Positions 36,761 through 49,099 of a DNA stretch of 64,000 bases are shown one piece after another. Source of the DNA: Liquidambar formosana (Eukaryota > Streptophyta > Magnoliopsida > Saxifragales > Altingiaceae); assembly GCA_039720395.1 (NCBI GenBank), contig CM077829.1, positions 20,062,685 through 20,126,684 on the forward strand, in the 5' to 3' direction. Position numbers and translations under genes: made by a program. A model generated the notes under the pieces. It saw only the letters and a list, made by a program, of their open reading frames with translations. It was not told the DNA's origin and did no database searches. How positions within the stretch are numbered: the first letter of the stretch is position 1; every line of letters begins with the position of its first letter.

Positions 36761-37559
36761 AAAAATCGCCATTTTTGCATACTTTGAAACCAAAATACAT
36801 ACCTCCTTGCTGCCAACACCATTCCAACTGACTTCTTCCTCCTCCATTGCTCATAAAAAACGTAAAAACTACTAAAAATGGGTTATAGATTTTTGTTTAA
36901 GGGTTGTTGTGAAAGAGTGAGGGATGAAGATGATATATTGGTCAGGGGTGGTTATGAGAGAGTGAGAGATGAGGATGAGAGTTGCCGAAAGAGCGCCTGA
37001 GAATGTTGCCGGACAAAGTTGTCAGAGAATGTCGTCAGAGAGGGTGCCGGATAGTGGAACGGGAGGGTGAGGGGTTTTGGCGCGCAAATGTGAGGATTCA
37101 GATGAGATGAGGGGTGGGGTGGCGTGGGGTGGGTTAAACACCTGATGCCCATTTTGGTCATTTTGAAGCATCATTTTCTCATTAAAAAATTGGGGGGGGG
37201 GGGGGGGGGGGGGGAACCCCTTTCCAGGGGTTGCATTAGCCGTTCCCGTAGTCATATCCTTTTCAAAACTTATGATGAATATGAGTCAGAAGTATATATT
37301 GATGATAACTTGGGCTAATTTGACTTTTACATTGGACTGAGCTGTAGTAGGCCCATTCTTGACATAGTTTGATAGTCTCATGGGAAATGGGAATGGGCTG
37401 GTCACCGGGTCACACCCCTCCAATATTCTCCATTTTACTAAATCAACTATGTTTGGGAGTAATTTTCTAGTTTTAGGTATAAATGTTTAGGGTTGTCCAA
37501 TTAAGAATATACTTTTACGCCATTGGCTTCAACGTTTAACCTATTTAATGCCTCGGTCT

Positions 37560-37835
37560 TAGTTGCAGGATTGTGCAACTCTTAGAAATGGATGGTATCA
37601 AACTTGGCAAAAAGGATTTAACAAGATTCAACTTGAAGGTGATTCGCAAATTATCATATGGACTTGTCAAAGGAAATATCAATATCCTTGGAACTTGCAG
37701 ATACTCATTCAAGATATTTGGAACATAGTACGGATTTTCGATGAGATTAATTTTAGACATGTATTTAAACAAGCAAATAGAGCAACTAATTATATAGCAA
37801 GTTTACAATATTTTCATGATTCATGTCATGTTTGA
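37560..37835 (+). pseudogene. LINE RNase H (RVT_3-like) fragment
   Basis: An open frame of 90 codons reads NGWYQTWQKGFNKIQLEGD, SQIIIWTCQRKYQYPWN and HVFKQANRATNYIASLQYF. It resembles the RNase H domain that ends many plant LINEs, with the typical (I/L)EGDS and FKQANR..N motifs. Other LINE domains are absent, so this is an isolated relic. Confidence 0.55.
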
Positions 37836-38572
37836 GATAATAGATTTCCTAAAACTCTTTGGAATATTTGCTTGGAAGATAAATATGGTGTAACTTTTCT
37901 TCGTTGTACTCATTAATTTAATTATTAAAATTTTCTTCTTCTATAAGAATAAAATAAAATAAAAATACTTATACGTTATTTCATCACAGTTAATGGATGG
38001 ATGTCACTTTATTCATACATTTGTATTGTATGGTACTGATATAATCATGTTCTCATAAGACCAATTATGTATTATATCTGGACTTATGAGAATGTGGTGA
38101 TGTAAGTAATATATACACCATGCATTGGAAGTCATAACCCTTGCATTGACCCAATGTACCCCATAACTCACCAATGCAAGAATACAACCCTCAATGCATG
38201 ATCTTGATAGAAATTTTACAATCCTCATAAGATTGGTTCTATATATATAATATTGATCTTACATATAATGGATCTTGATGCAAATTACATACAAGATTTT
38301 ATTCTTAGTCCTTTTTTATTTTTTTTATCTAAAGGTTAAAGTGTTGAATATCTGGTAGCCTGTTTTTAAAGTACACGTCAAACTACATTTTGACCGTTAT
38401 ATAAAAAATAAATGACAAATATTAAAAGTTTATAAATATAACTTGCATTATGGATCACTTTAAATTCGCTTTATATCTAAGTGCAAAAATTGTGTCCCTA
38501 ATCTTCATCCATATATATAATGTAATAGCTTAACCACCAATACACCAAGTCATTTCTATACATCAAGATCAA

Positions 38573-38644
38573 GGGCATTTGGTCTAGTGGTATGATTCTC
38601 GCTTTGGGTGCGAGAGGTCCCGAGTTCAATTCTCGGAATGCCCC
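38573..38644 (+). tRNA. tRNA-Pro (anticodon UGG)
   Basis: 72 nt. Acceptor GGGCATT pairs with AATGCCC, discriminator C. The D arm contains GGTCTAGTGG; the anticodon stem CTCGC/GCGAG closes a TTTGGGT loop with anticodon TGG; the T arm is CCGAG/CTCGG around TTCAATT. A-box and B-box promoter sequences are intact. No intron. T-rich sequence occurs downstream, though a strict terminator is not obvious in the first 10 bp. It is part of the segment also present at 12.6-14.9 kb. Confidence 0.95.
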
Positions 38645-39619
38645 TCCCTGTCTTTTGTTATTATTCTTTCTAGTGTAGTAGTTCAAAAAATAAAAGGAAA
38701 AATATTTCTCTACTTGCTAGACTACATTTTGTTTTTCTTCTTTTCAATGCAAAAACGAGATAAGAGACTGACCTTTATAACTATTGACTCATCTACTTTT
38801 GGTAATGTCAAAAGCAAATATGAAGAATTATGGCCTATTTGGTTGTCCCATTTAAAATTAAACAATTCAATAAATTTTACATATGGTTAAAGGCATAAAT
38901 CTATCACTTTGAATTAGAATATTTTAAAATGTTATAGTTATCACTATAGTTGATGATGTGGAATCAATTTTAAAAAATTTATAAAACACCACTATTTTAA
39001 ATTGCCATTCTTATTTGTAATAATAACTGTCGTTTTTTCAAATTTGTTAATTCAAGATGATAGAGTATGCCTTCAATATTATATAAAATTTCTTGAATTG
39101 TTTAATTTCGAATTGGACAACCAAACAAGCCCTTAGTATTTTAAATGCAATGAGAGCTAGCCTCCATGTGAACTCATGCACAAGAATATGTAATCTGAAC
39201 CTTTGTGCTAAATACTAATTACAAATGGAAAATGCTTTTGTGACACTTCCCAAAAGCTCTCGTCCCATGTGATTCCAAAAGTCGGTCCGGGTGTTTTGGG
39301 GGTTTATACGAACTTTTAAAGTAGTCTTCTATATATGTTCACACGAACAATATTATTTAATTTTAAATATTCACTATTTTTTTTTTTTTTTAGTACACAC
39401 ATAAAATTTACTTGCATATTGGAGTACTCGAATTTATATATAGATTAAGATCACAACAAATCATTATAAGAACTAAAAAATCTAAAATTTGATATTATTG
39501 CTTTATAATTTAGCAAAATCTATGTATACAACAAGACAAAAACACCAAACAAATTCTATGGGTTTTCTTTTTTTTTTTTCTTTTTTTTTTTTTTTGGGTG
39601 GGGGGGGGGGGGGGGTGTT

Positions 39620-40835
39620 GTTGGGCTTGAGTTGAATAGATCCTTTGGGTTATGGATGTGGGTTTTGAACTATCTTGGGCCCTTAGACTTGGTTTAGGAC
39701 TCTTATCAATTTAGGTATTAAAATAAAGGGGCAACTATTGCCACCTGTGAACACTATCTGTAGCCTCATTTATTTTAATTTCACGTATAAAGTTTTATGA
39801 AAAATATAAAAACAAAATTTATAAAAATTGGCCATAAAAGCTTTTTGACCCAAGTACAATTTTTTATACAGATTGGTGGTATATGCTTGTAATTGGTAGA
39901 GGAAGAGATAGGAAAGAAGTAGACCACTTACAATCTGGTCTTACGACTTTTTGGCCCATAGAGCACCGCTCTATAATCTATATTACCTATAAAATGCTGA
40001 ATCTCATAAAAACTTTTAAACGGCTAATATACCCTTATTTAAAAATAAAAAAAAAACATATCTACCATTTTTTTAATTGAAACACATAATAAATATTTTT
40101 ATCATTTGGAAACAAATGAAAATTAAATTTTAACTCAAAATATTAACAAATTAAAGTTAGATTCTTACTCAAATTCTTTTTCCTAGAGCAACTATCAAGT
40201 TGCATGATAATATATATGAATATAAACTCTTTAAATATTCCGTTTTATGAAGAAAAAAAAAATTCTGAATGTATATCTAAAAGTTTTTAATCCTTTGTTG
40301 ACAATTTTGATTATAAATTTTTTTTTTTAAAGAAAAAAGTGCTTTTGAATTTTAAATTTTATCTTTTATGAAAAAAATATAAAATCTTTATGTATTTATT
40401 ATTTTGTATAACTAATATTATTTACAAATATTTATGTGCAACGCTCGTGTGCTATATCTAGTATGTATAAATTAATGTTCAAGCAATTCATGTTGCACTT
40501 ATTCGGCATTGTTTTTTATTCTCCAATTTTATTTTATTTTTTAAAAGAGAAAAATCCACATCATCTAATAGTACTTCTCCCTCCTTTATCTATCCGGCCT
40601 TCCGTTTAAGAATCTTGGTCTCAATTAATTTTCTTTCTCACCCTATCAAATAATAATAATAATAATAATAAAATAGAATCTTTCTCTGTATAATTTTGCT
40701 ATCAAATCCATCTCTCCTTTTCTCTCTCTAACACACACACAGACATAAGGGTGTAAAATGGGTCGGGTTGGGTTGCTCTTTCATGTAGGACTGATTGGGT
40801 TCAGGGTTGGGCCTAGTCAAGTTTTAGTATTATTT
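39620..40835. other. AT-rich spacer with a possible half foldback element
   Basis: No gene. The segment at about 39730-39850 (GGGGCAACTATTGCCACC, then TTTTATGAAAAATATAAAA) resembles the left half of the foldback MITE at 40836. An (AAT)n microsatellite lies at about 40647-40671. Confidence 0.45.
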
Positions 40836-41234
40836 GGGAACGGTTATTGCAACCCCCCATTCTTATAATCTCATCCCTTTCTTTTTAGTTTTTAAGATTT
40901 TATGAAAAATATAAAATGTTTTTGCAAAAACCAGCCACTTGATCCACTAGAAAACATCATTTTGAAGAACTTTACAGAAGAAAGTTTTTCCAAAATCTAT
41001 CGTTTAGGTAGACTTTTTGGCAAAAAATGAAATAAATGCTATAAATGGCTAAAAAGTATATTTAAATGATAGATTTAGGAAAAATTTTCTTCTACAAAGT
41101 TGTTTAAAATGATGTTTTCTAGTGGACATCACGGCCAGTTTTTATAAAAACATTTTATATTTTGCATAAAACCTTAAAAATCTAAAGGATGCGAGGTGGG
41201 GTGATAAGAATGGGGGGTTGCGATAGCCATTCCC
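40836..41234. mobile_element. Foldback MITE with MULE-like termini
   Basis: The left end GGGAACGGTTATTGCAACCC and the reverse complement of the right end GGGAATGGCTATCGCAACCC are inverted repeats. Similarity continues inward over most of the element (TTTTATGAAAAATATAAAATG versus ATTTTATATTTTGCATAAAA), so it folds back on itself. The terminal 20 bases differ at only about three positions from the MULE end GGGAACGGCTAATGCAACCC at 37247. No clear 9-bp target duplication was found. Confidence 0.65.
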
Positions 41235-41714
41235 AAAGAAAAAACTAAACCCGAACCTAGTTTTAGGCTTAAGACATGCTTCAAGCTTTGTCGGGCTTGG
41301 TTTTGGTCTAATTCGAGTTAACTTCTTCTTATGGTTTTTTTTACTAAATAACATTTAAACAATATTATAAACTATAAAGTTTATATATGTAAAATGTTTA
41401 TAAATTATATAGACATTTGCAAACATTATATCAATGTTTACATAATTTAATAACCTTTATAATTTATAATAAGACATTTGTAAATGGATCATTGGTTAAA
41501 ATATATTCATTCTATTAATTAAAAAAAAATGGAAAACATAAATATAATTGTTTGGTGTTGTTTTTTTATCTGTTTGTAATATTTGTAAATTTTATTTCAT
41601 TATTTCTTTTTTCGAGCTAGGCCAAGGCAAGCTGTGGGCTGATAGGCCAATTTTACACCCCACTCAATTCTAGAAGTCTTTTTTTACATTTTGTAACATT
41701 TGTTTCTCTTAGGC

Positions 41715-41956
41715 ACATTCAAATAAGCTTCTACTTCCTATTTTTTACTTTTGAAAGTAAAGAAATAAAAATTTTTGTTAGTTTTTTATAATGCAAAATT
41801 TTGGTTGTTATTTTTAAAAGGTGAGGTAGCATAAATTTTTTACTACCTCAACCTTTAAAAATAACTTCCAAAATATTTCACATTCAAAGCTTTCATTTTT
41901 TATTTTTTGTTAACTTTTGAAAGTTGAAAATAGGAAGAAAAAGCTTATCGAAATGG
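41715..41956. mobile_element. Foldback MITE
   Basis: The arms ATAAGCTTCTACTTCCTATT and, in reverse complement, ATAAGCTTTTTCTTCCTATT pair, with further pairing inward to GAGGTAG/CTACCTC around 41823-41866. Almost the whole 240 bp can fold into one stem. No ORF. Confidence 0.65.
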
Positions 41957-42019
41957 ACTCTTAATATTTTCATATTTATTAACATCTTTCATAACCACTT
42001 TCATATCTTTTGAGGGGGT

Positions 42020-42300
42020 AAATTACAAGAAACCTCATAATATTAGCCCTATTTCGCATAACCCCTCTAAAGAAAAAATTGATGCAATGTACCCTCTTGA
42101 TTAGGATTTGGGAGAACAATCAAATAGAAAATGAATGAAAAAACACAATAGGAATATGCGTATGAGAGAGATATAATTTTTTTTTAATTAGTATTTTTTT
42201 TTATCCAATTTCTATTCAATTTTTCACCTTGAAACCTCATTGAAGGAGGACATTGCATCAATTTTTTATTTAGGCCAGGGATTATTGAAGTAGAAGTAGA
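42020..42300. mobile_element. Foldback element with an 18-bp perfect internal inverted repeat
   Basis: AAAAAATTGATGCAATGT at 42073-42090 is exactly inverted at 42250-42267, with partial pairing outward on both sides. Probably another MITE; its ends are not sharply defined. Confidence 0.5.
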
Positions 42301-42364
42301 CTTTTGATAAACTAAAAATGACTGCCCCAAAAAAAAAAAAAAAAAAAAAATCACTTAAGCAACA

Positions 42365-42522
42365 AATTTTAGAAAAACTTTCTTCTATAAAGTTGTTCAA
42401 AATGATGTTTTCTAATAGATCACACAACCAGTTTATATGAAAAAATTTTTATATTTTTCAAAAAACGTTGAGAAACCACATGAGGTTAGGGGGCAAATAA
42501 AGTTGAGGTTGACAATAACCGC
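42365..42522. repeat. Half copy of the 40.8-kb foldback MITE
   Basis: Matches the right half of the element at about 41085-41234: AACTTTCTTCTATAAAGTTG, AAAATGATGTTTTCTA and a degenerate terminus ending near GACAATAACC. The left half is missing. Confidence 0.55.
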
Positions 42523-45500
42523 CTTTTTTTTTTTTTGTTTGTTTGTTTGTTTTTACTAAGAGGCCTGTTTGGATATTTAAGCTGAAAAAATGTTAGTATT
42601 AAATTGTTAGGCCCAACATCCAATTTAAAATATAAAAATACACACACATATGTATAGCTGTCTTTTGAAAACAACTCATGACTTGATACAATCAAAAGGA
42701 CAAAAAGAAGAAGAAAAAAAGCCATGGCTTGATCTTCATGAGTATCAATCAAGCTTTCGACCTTTATCTATGGTTCTAGAAGTAGTTGCATGCAAACTTG
42801 CAATGCTAGCTGTAATTATAAGTAATCAGCTTACGAAAATGCACGCGGATGTATCAAAAGTGCGCCCCTAGCTTGTCGTGATTAATCCGGCAAAGCACAA
42901 TTATTTTAGATTAATTGTAATTGTAACCACGTATGCCATTTAATGTTTTATCTATGGTTATTCCAATTATTTCGATCAGCTTAATGTAATTGTAACCAAG
43001 TCTATAAGCGACATGTAGTCAGTGGTCTTATATTGCTACAAATGTGTCAAAACCCTAAAGCAAACCCTAACCATTGGACCCTTTTGAAGATGCCAAAGGT
43101 TTCGATTTAAAGTTACAATTTTTAAATAATAATTAAGAAGCACTTTTGTGATTAGCATTTTGTAAAGATTGGTCTGTCCATACCCCTCATAATCCCTGGA
43201 AGTACGTCAACTTCCCTGTCTACTAGTTTTTGGGCACATGACTGTTTGGTCGTTGAGAAAAACAAATTGGATGAATATGGTTAAAAAAGTTTGACAAGCA
43301 CTTTGAAAATGATTTTGTATTATTTGACATATGCGTATGTACTTCTCTCCATTTTCTTAGCCGGAAAAAAAAAAAAAAAAAAAAAAAAATTGTTACTTGT
43401 CTCCATTTCAATAATCCTCATTAATATTACTTGAGCATTCTTCGAGAAGAAGCACAGATTTTGTCACAAAATTGCGTCTTCATGACTTCATTCATGTTTA
43501 ATTAATGGTTTATCAAATAGGTTTTTTTAATTTTTGGGTCTCAAAATGCAATAGTTGGGCATGCGGTTACCACATATATAAAAATACAGCTTTTGAACCA
43601 AAAAATGTGACATTTTATCTTCTTCTATGTGCTAGCTGGTGGTAGCTCCTATATGGAATCATATAAATGATGAATCATCGTGCATGCCTTATCCCATCCC
43701 TACTGTTTTTACTATAAGGGACAGCCAGACTGATCCATATATATACATATGCCTCCACCAATTAAAGCACTCTAAGTGGTGTTGAAAATTTTAATTAATT
43801 TATGTACGTGCTTCCACCTTCTTCTTCTACATTTGTCCCCTTAACCCTTTTCTTGAACCGAACTGTACCACTTGACTTGTATTCTCTTGTGTGATACATT
43901 GTATTAGGCTCTATATCTGGTCGCCTCTCCACCTCCCTTTATTTTTTAAGTTTCCTATTTGTCTGTTGATGCACGTACTACGTACTCTAGCTACCATCCT
44001 CACTCTGCTACTACATAATAATTTGGTTACGCCACGCCTATCTGGGCCTGATGCCTGGTAATGCATTTATGGGGGGGAAAAATTATTGAAAAGTTTTGTT
44101 TAATTATATAGGGATTTTCTATAGGGAAGGCAAATCCAAGGGCTTGTCTGAAAATTTTATAAATTGGATGAGGCTGTGTTCGTGTTAATTTTATTTATTT
44201 TTTTATTTTTTTTATCAGTATTAAAAAATATATATTATTGAAAGATGAGAAATACAACCAAATACAGCCATAGACAAAGAGAAGATATACACCCCGAACC
44301 AAACACAACCAAAACAGCCGTAGATAAAGATAGCTTTTTTTTGTATGGCTACTGTTTTGGGTTTACTTTTGGATTCCCTGTGTAAATTAAATGGTTCTTC
44401 CATAGTATTTAATGGCTACAAATCCATAATTTTAAATGGGGCCATTAAAACAAAGAAGGGAAAATTGGCAACAATCCCATTTAGGAGAATAGTTTTAGTA
44501 ATAATAAAATCAAAAGATTTCTTAACCTTTTAACCCATATCTGAATATTCTTATTAGCAGTAATTAAGTTAGTAAACCCATCTTTTTTCTTTTTTAAATA
44601 ATGTTTCTAATTTACTTTTATTTGCTTGTAGGGGCACTCCTTTTTTGGTTATTTAGGGCACCTTATGTAACAAATTTATTTTTTAATTATTAAATTGTTA
44701 AGCCTATAACTTACAAGACACGAATCCATTTTTGATAAAACTTGTATTTTAGAATCTACTTGTCATGATTTTCGAAACAATACCCATTATGATTAGATAA
44801 TTTCTGGAAAAAATAATAATTTATGTTATTATTTTACTCTCAAAACAATAACATGCAAATTATGCTATGTTACTATTTTTTTTTTTTTTTTAAAATTTTA
44901 TTGTTAAACAGTAACTTATTATTATTCTCTACATAAAAATGAGTTATTTATTTTTATTTTTATTTTTTTGGGGCACGGAGAGGTTGCAGAAGACAATTGT
45001 GTTTCTTATCAAAGTTTTGTGAGTTGGGATGAAGGTTGGTGGTGGTGAGAATTGAGTCTAGGGATTGTGGATTGATCCAAAAATGATGGATCTAATCAGT
45101 AAAAGTGGAAACACTGTTCGTACAGGAAAAAATTAAGACAAATATTATTTTTGTGAGAGAATGGTACTTGCGTCAATTTGATATAAAAAAGGTTATGAGG
45201 TTGATGAATTTGTTTATTAAGCTGTTGTTAAAAAACTCTTATAATATGAAACTATGGCCCAAAACCCCTTAAAAGAAACTAACTTTTTTATTCATATATA
45301 GGAAAACCACCCTTGAACTACACAGCATCAACACGAGGTTACCTTTATTTTATTTTATTTTTTCCATTATGTTCTAGAGATTCCCATAACCCTTAGCCCC
45401 CACCATTTCCAATTTTCACCAGGATGGCTCTATTGGCTTCTCAAATTCTTCTTTCAAGTTCCACCATTTAATGAGCATTTTTATTACTGCTTTACCCTTG

Positions 45501-48018
45501 GTGTAAGTTTATTATCAAAATCTCCCTTCTTCCTTTCCTATCAAACACCTTATCTTAATTCCACTCCCCACCGGCCTCCACCACCGGGGAGTTCACTACT
45601 GAGATGACCACCTTCGGGCAAACACTACACTCATAGCAAAAGAAATCAAACAAATCCAAAAGTAGGAGAGAGAGAGAGAGACCCACGGCAGTCGCAATTC
45701 CATGCATGGTCGACGATAATGGAAGCCATGCATGGTCGATGACCATATATGGTGGTAGGAGGTTGGGGTAAGGATATTTTTGGTATTATGGGGTTTTAAA
45801 GAGTGAAATGAGTTTTTCAAATTTTGATGGTAGGTAATAGGTATATATATAGAGAGAGAGAGAGAGAGAGGAAAATGGGGGGATATAAAGAAGTTTTTAG
45901 AGCACTAATAGAGCCAGCCTTTTCACTACACTTGTGAGAGTGTTTCCCATTTTCTATAATGATTCGATTCTTAAATTTTGGTGATGAAATTTTACATAAA
46001 ACTATGTAAAAAACACAATGGGCAATTCAATTTCCAATCGACAACTAAACCAACCGCACCCCACCCTAATTTATTATTTATTCATTCTTCCTTTCATTGC
46101 AGACAAATCCTAAGAAAAGCAAGGAAAATAATATATTGAGAGACAAATCACCTGTGCAAGAGTGTCATTACAAGTTTCTGTACCAATGAATCTTCTGCCG
46201 GAGTTTAAGGATAACTGGGATTCCCATACAAAATAAAATAGGGTCATACAGATTCTCGATCTACTTTATACTACTCTCTTTGGAATAAAGAGTATATACT
46301 GTACCCATTTATAAATAATTTATAATAAGATAAGATACCCACCATCTTAACGTCAACGTGGTTATTATAATGCTTAGACCACAATCAAAGGAGAAATTGA
46401 AGGCAAAGTCCATCAAGTGACACCCATTCACGTATATAAATATATTTGGTGGGTCTATCTGATAATCAAAAGTATCACAAAGTCCATGAAGTAAATTCTG
46501 TTCACATACTTTATTTTTCTTTTGGAGTGTTGTTTAGTGGCTTTGACTCGATCTTGTTCCGTCCAAGTAACCAGTACTATTTATAAGCGTAAACTTGGAA
46601 CTTCAACTACGTGTTTGGGCCTGAGATTTCCCATTTCTTCCAAGTAAGCTCTCTCTCACTCTCTCTCTCTCTCTCTCTCTCTCCACACACACGCAAGAGT
46701 CCTATAGACAACTTCTCTAAGTTTTAACAAACATGAGTTCCAGAAATATTTAGAAACATGCATGTATACATGGTTTCGATTACTAGCTTGTCCCATGTCA
46801 TGCATGTTGTGCAATGATTCGAGCTGTTTGTGTTAATTGATCACGCACTAGTGCATGAAATTCATGCATAGTCACAAATGGCTTAGCTTGAATCCTGCAC
46901 GACTGGAAAATCAAACTCCATATGTGTGTGTATATATACATGTATATGTCATAATGCTTCCAAAGTATTATTAAAATTTTTGAACCCTTCCTAATTAACA
47001 GTTACTAAATCAAGGGTACTTTTTCGTTATGGTATTTCATATATGTGTGAATCTCCCATTGGGCAGTAATCGTATCTTTTTATGAATCGCAGTTGTTTGG
47101 GTGGCTTCTTTTAAAACGGGGTTCCATTTTGCATGCCATCTCCAATTTTGGTTTGCTTGATACTCCTTTTAATCTCCGAAATATGGAATTGTTCAGACTC
47201 CAATCTCTTTTCATATGGCTTCTCAAAAATAAAATAAAACATAATATATAATTATGCATAAAATTCGGATCATTGCTTTCCTTTAGTGCTTGATATATAT
47301 TAATTAAATTGACAAACCATATACTAGTACTCAAAGTCAATAGAATTTTAAAAAGTGAAAACGATGATAAGATTGATTTGGTTAGCATGGATTACGGTAT
47401 ACGATATAATATATAAAATAGTACAAATATTAAGTGCAGTCAAATCTAATTTGAGTCCAGCTATGATGAGGCCACCCTCATCTCTCTTGTTAAAAGCTCT
47501 TCCATTTTTTGAACTATTTCAGTTCACAATTTGAAAAGCAATCTTTTCATTAGACAGTCTCACTTATACATCCTTAAAGTTTCTGTCTCTCATATATCGA
47601 AGTGGGGATTACAAAGGTTAATTTCAAATGAATGTAAATCCATGCCATGTAAGAGAAGGACAAGTGAAGGCGGTGGATGAGGCAGTTAGTCTAGAGCGCA
47701 GCAGTTTAAAATGGACTCATGTAATCATGCTAATCAAAATTAACAAAAAAATTTCGGTCAACTATTGTTAATTGAAAGGAAGGATACCATCAAATTTCAA
47801 TTAGCGCATGCATGTGATTAAACCCGCAACAAATTATAGTGAAATTTTGGAACAATAAACCCTTTTAATGTACTCTATCCAACGCCTAATTGGGTGTTTT
47901 GAGATTCGTGCAGCATCAAATCACATGAAGATTGGTGCTCTCATTATAATTAAGCAATAGACTTCTGAAATTCCGTTAAGTTTTTGGTGGAGGCCGTGCG
48001 CCACACATCTTCTAATAA
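42523..48018. other. Intergenic spacer upstream of HMA5, no gene seen
   Basis: AT-rich, no coding signal on either strand. Simple repeats: poly-A at 43364-43389, (AG)n at about 45665-45680 and 45849-45870, and (CT)n at about 46651-46682. An inverted pair GTCGACGATAATGG / GTCGATGACCATATATGG around CATGCATGG lies near 45700-45755. The last kilobase should hold the HMA5 promoter. Confidence 0.5.
46651..46682. repeat. (CT)n microsatellite
   Basis: About 16 CT units followed by CACACACAC. Confidence 0.9.
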
Positions 48019-48155
48019 GTGGAACATCATAGCATTAGAAATAAGACATGGAGGGACCCCAATATTTGTGCGGCTTTGCAATGGAGCACTAGCCTTGTTC
48101 CTTACTGTTCCAACAGTAACCTTCAATCAAATCTGTCATTCATATACATCTCTCT

Positions 48156-48164
48156 CTATATAGA
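48156..48164 (+). promoter_or_regulatory. Candidate HMA5 TATA box
   Basis: CTATATAGA preceded by a CT-rich stretch, about 115 bp upstream of the HMA5 ATG. It is the best TATA match close to the gene. Confidence 0.4.
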
Positions 48165-48276
48165 TATCGTTGAAGCAATCAAGCAACGAATTGAACCGAA
48201 GAAGGGATCGATATTTGAAGAAGTACGTTCTCTTTTGCAGGGAGAAATATACATATATAGGTTACGTGGTTAATCG

Positions 48277-49064
48277 ATGTCTAATAAGTTTTTGACATTG
48301 GCTTGTATTCGCGGCAATGAGAGTCTGTCGCCGAGACCTCACTATCCGTCGATGCCCAAGTATCCGAAGGGGGCATCGGAGAAGAACATGGAGGGATCGG
48401 AGGCCAAGGCCATGTTCTCGGTTTTTGGAATGACGTGCTCTGCATGCGCCGGATCGGTGGAGAAGGCCATCAAACGACTTCCTGGGATTCGAGAGGCTGT
48501 TGTTGATGTCTTGAACAACCGAGCCCAGGTCTTGTATTTCCCTACCTACGTTAACGTAAGTCCACTTCTCACGTTTCTACATTTTCCTTTAGGATAATAT
48601 ATATGCATATTTTTACGTTATGGGATTGATCCAAATTTTGAGAATATTTATTCTCGAGAAAAGTAAAGTTCAGGAGTAAAAATGAATTGGGTTGATGAAA
48701 ATATTGGTATATATAGAGTTTCTTTTTTGTTACTAAATCTATCTTCTTCTTCTTCTTCTTCTTCTTCTTCTTCTTCATTTTTTTTTCTTTTTTAAAAGTT
48801 CTTTGTTCTTTTTTCTTTAGTAAGTAACTAAGTATATATGATAAACTTTGCTTATACTTTATTGCCTTAACGGAGTCTAAGGGCCTGTTTGGCAACCTCA
48901 GGATTTGGGCTAGGCAAGTTCAAAACTAGTTAAGCTAGCTAGTTTGTATCAAAGCTAGTTTCAAATTGAACTGGTCCTTGTTTACAGCTTGTTTGGTTGA
49001 AATCAGTTTGTATATTGGTTCTTCGTAATCATAACTCACAAGAGGAGAAAAAAAAAAAAAAAAA

Positions 49065-49099
<35 letters not shown>

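Larger units (their letters stand above)
24644..37247. mobile_element. Long Mutator-like element (MULE) with transposase-OTU and PMD genes
   Basis: The right terminus, read in reverse complement, is GGCTAATGCAACCCCTGG, matching the left terminus preserved in the short copy at 11255. It is followed by GTAGTCATA (37248-37256), identical to the 9 bp left of the short copy. The left end, about 70 bp, was cut off by the Tat LTR insertion. Inside are, in order: C-rich subterminal repeats, hairpin motifs, a nested MITE, a SINE-like element, a PMD pseudogene (plus), a second hairpin array and a MuDR/FAR1-type transposase pseudogene (minus). At about 12.7 kb it is long for a MULE. Its genes carry stops, so it is probably no longer autonomous. 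Confidence 0.8.
37248..39600. repeat. Duplicated MULE flank, copy 2 (cleaner copy)
   Basis: Begins with the perfect target-site duplication GTAGTCATA and matches 12600-14880. Contains an open LINE RNase H fragment and an intact tRNA-Pro. The match ends in a T-rich and G-rich tract near 39570-39616, the same composition that precedes the N gap in copy 1. Confidence 0.85.

Noticed and set aside
45690..45760. Inverted ATGCATGG/GTCGA motifs as a candidate MITE
   Set aside because: The repeat is short and has no defined ends; it looks like a local inverted duplication in (AG)n-rich spacer.
48019..48273. 84-codon ORF ending 3 bp before the HMA5 ATG, a possible uORF
   Set aside because: Its start lies upstream of the likely TATA box at 48156, so it is probably not wholly in the transcript. 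The encoded peptide resembles nothing known.
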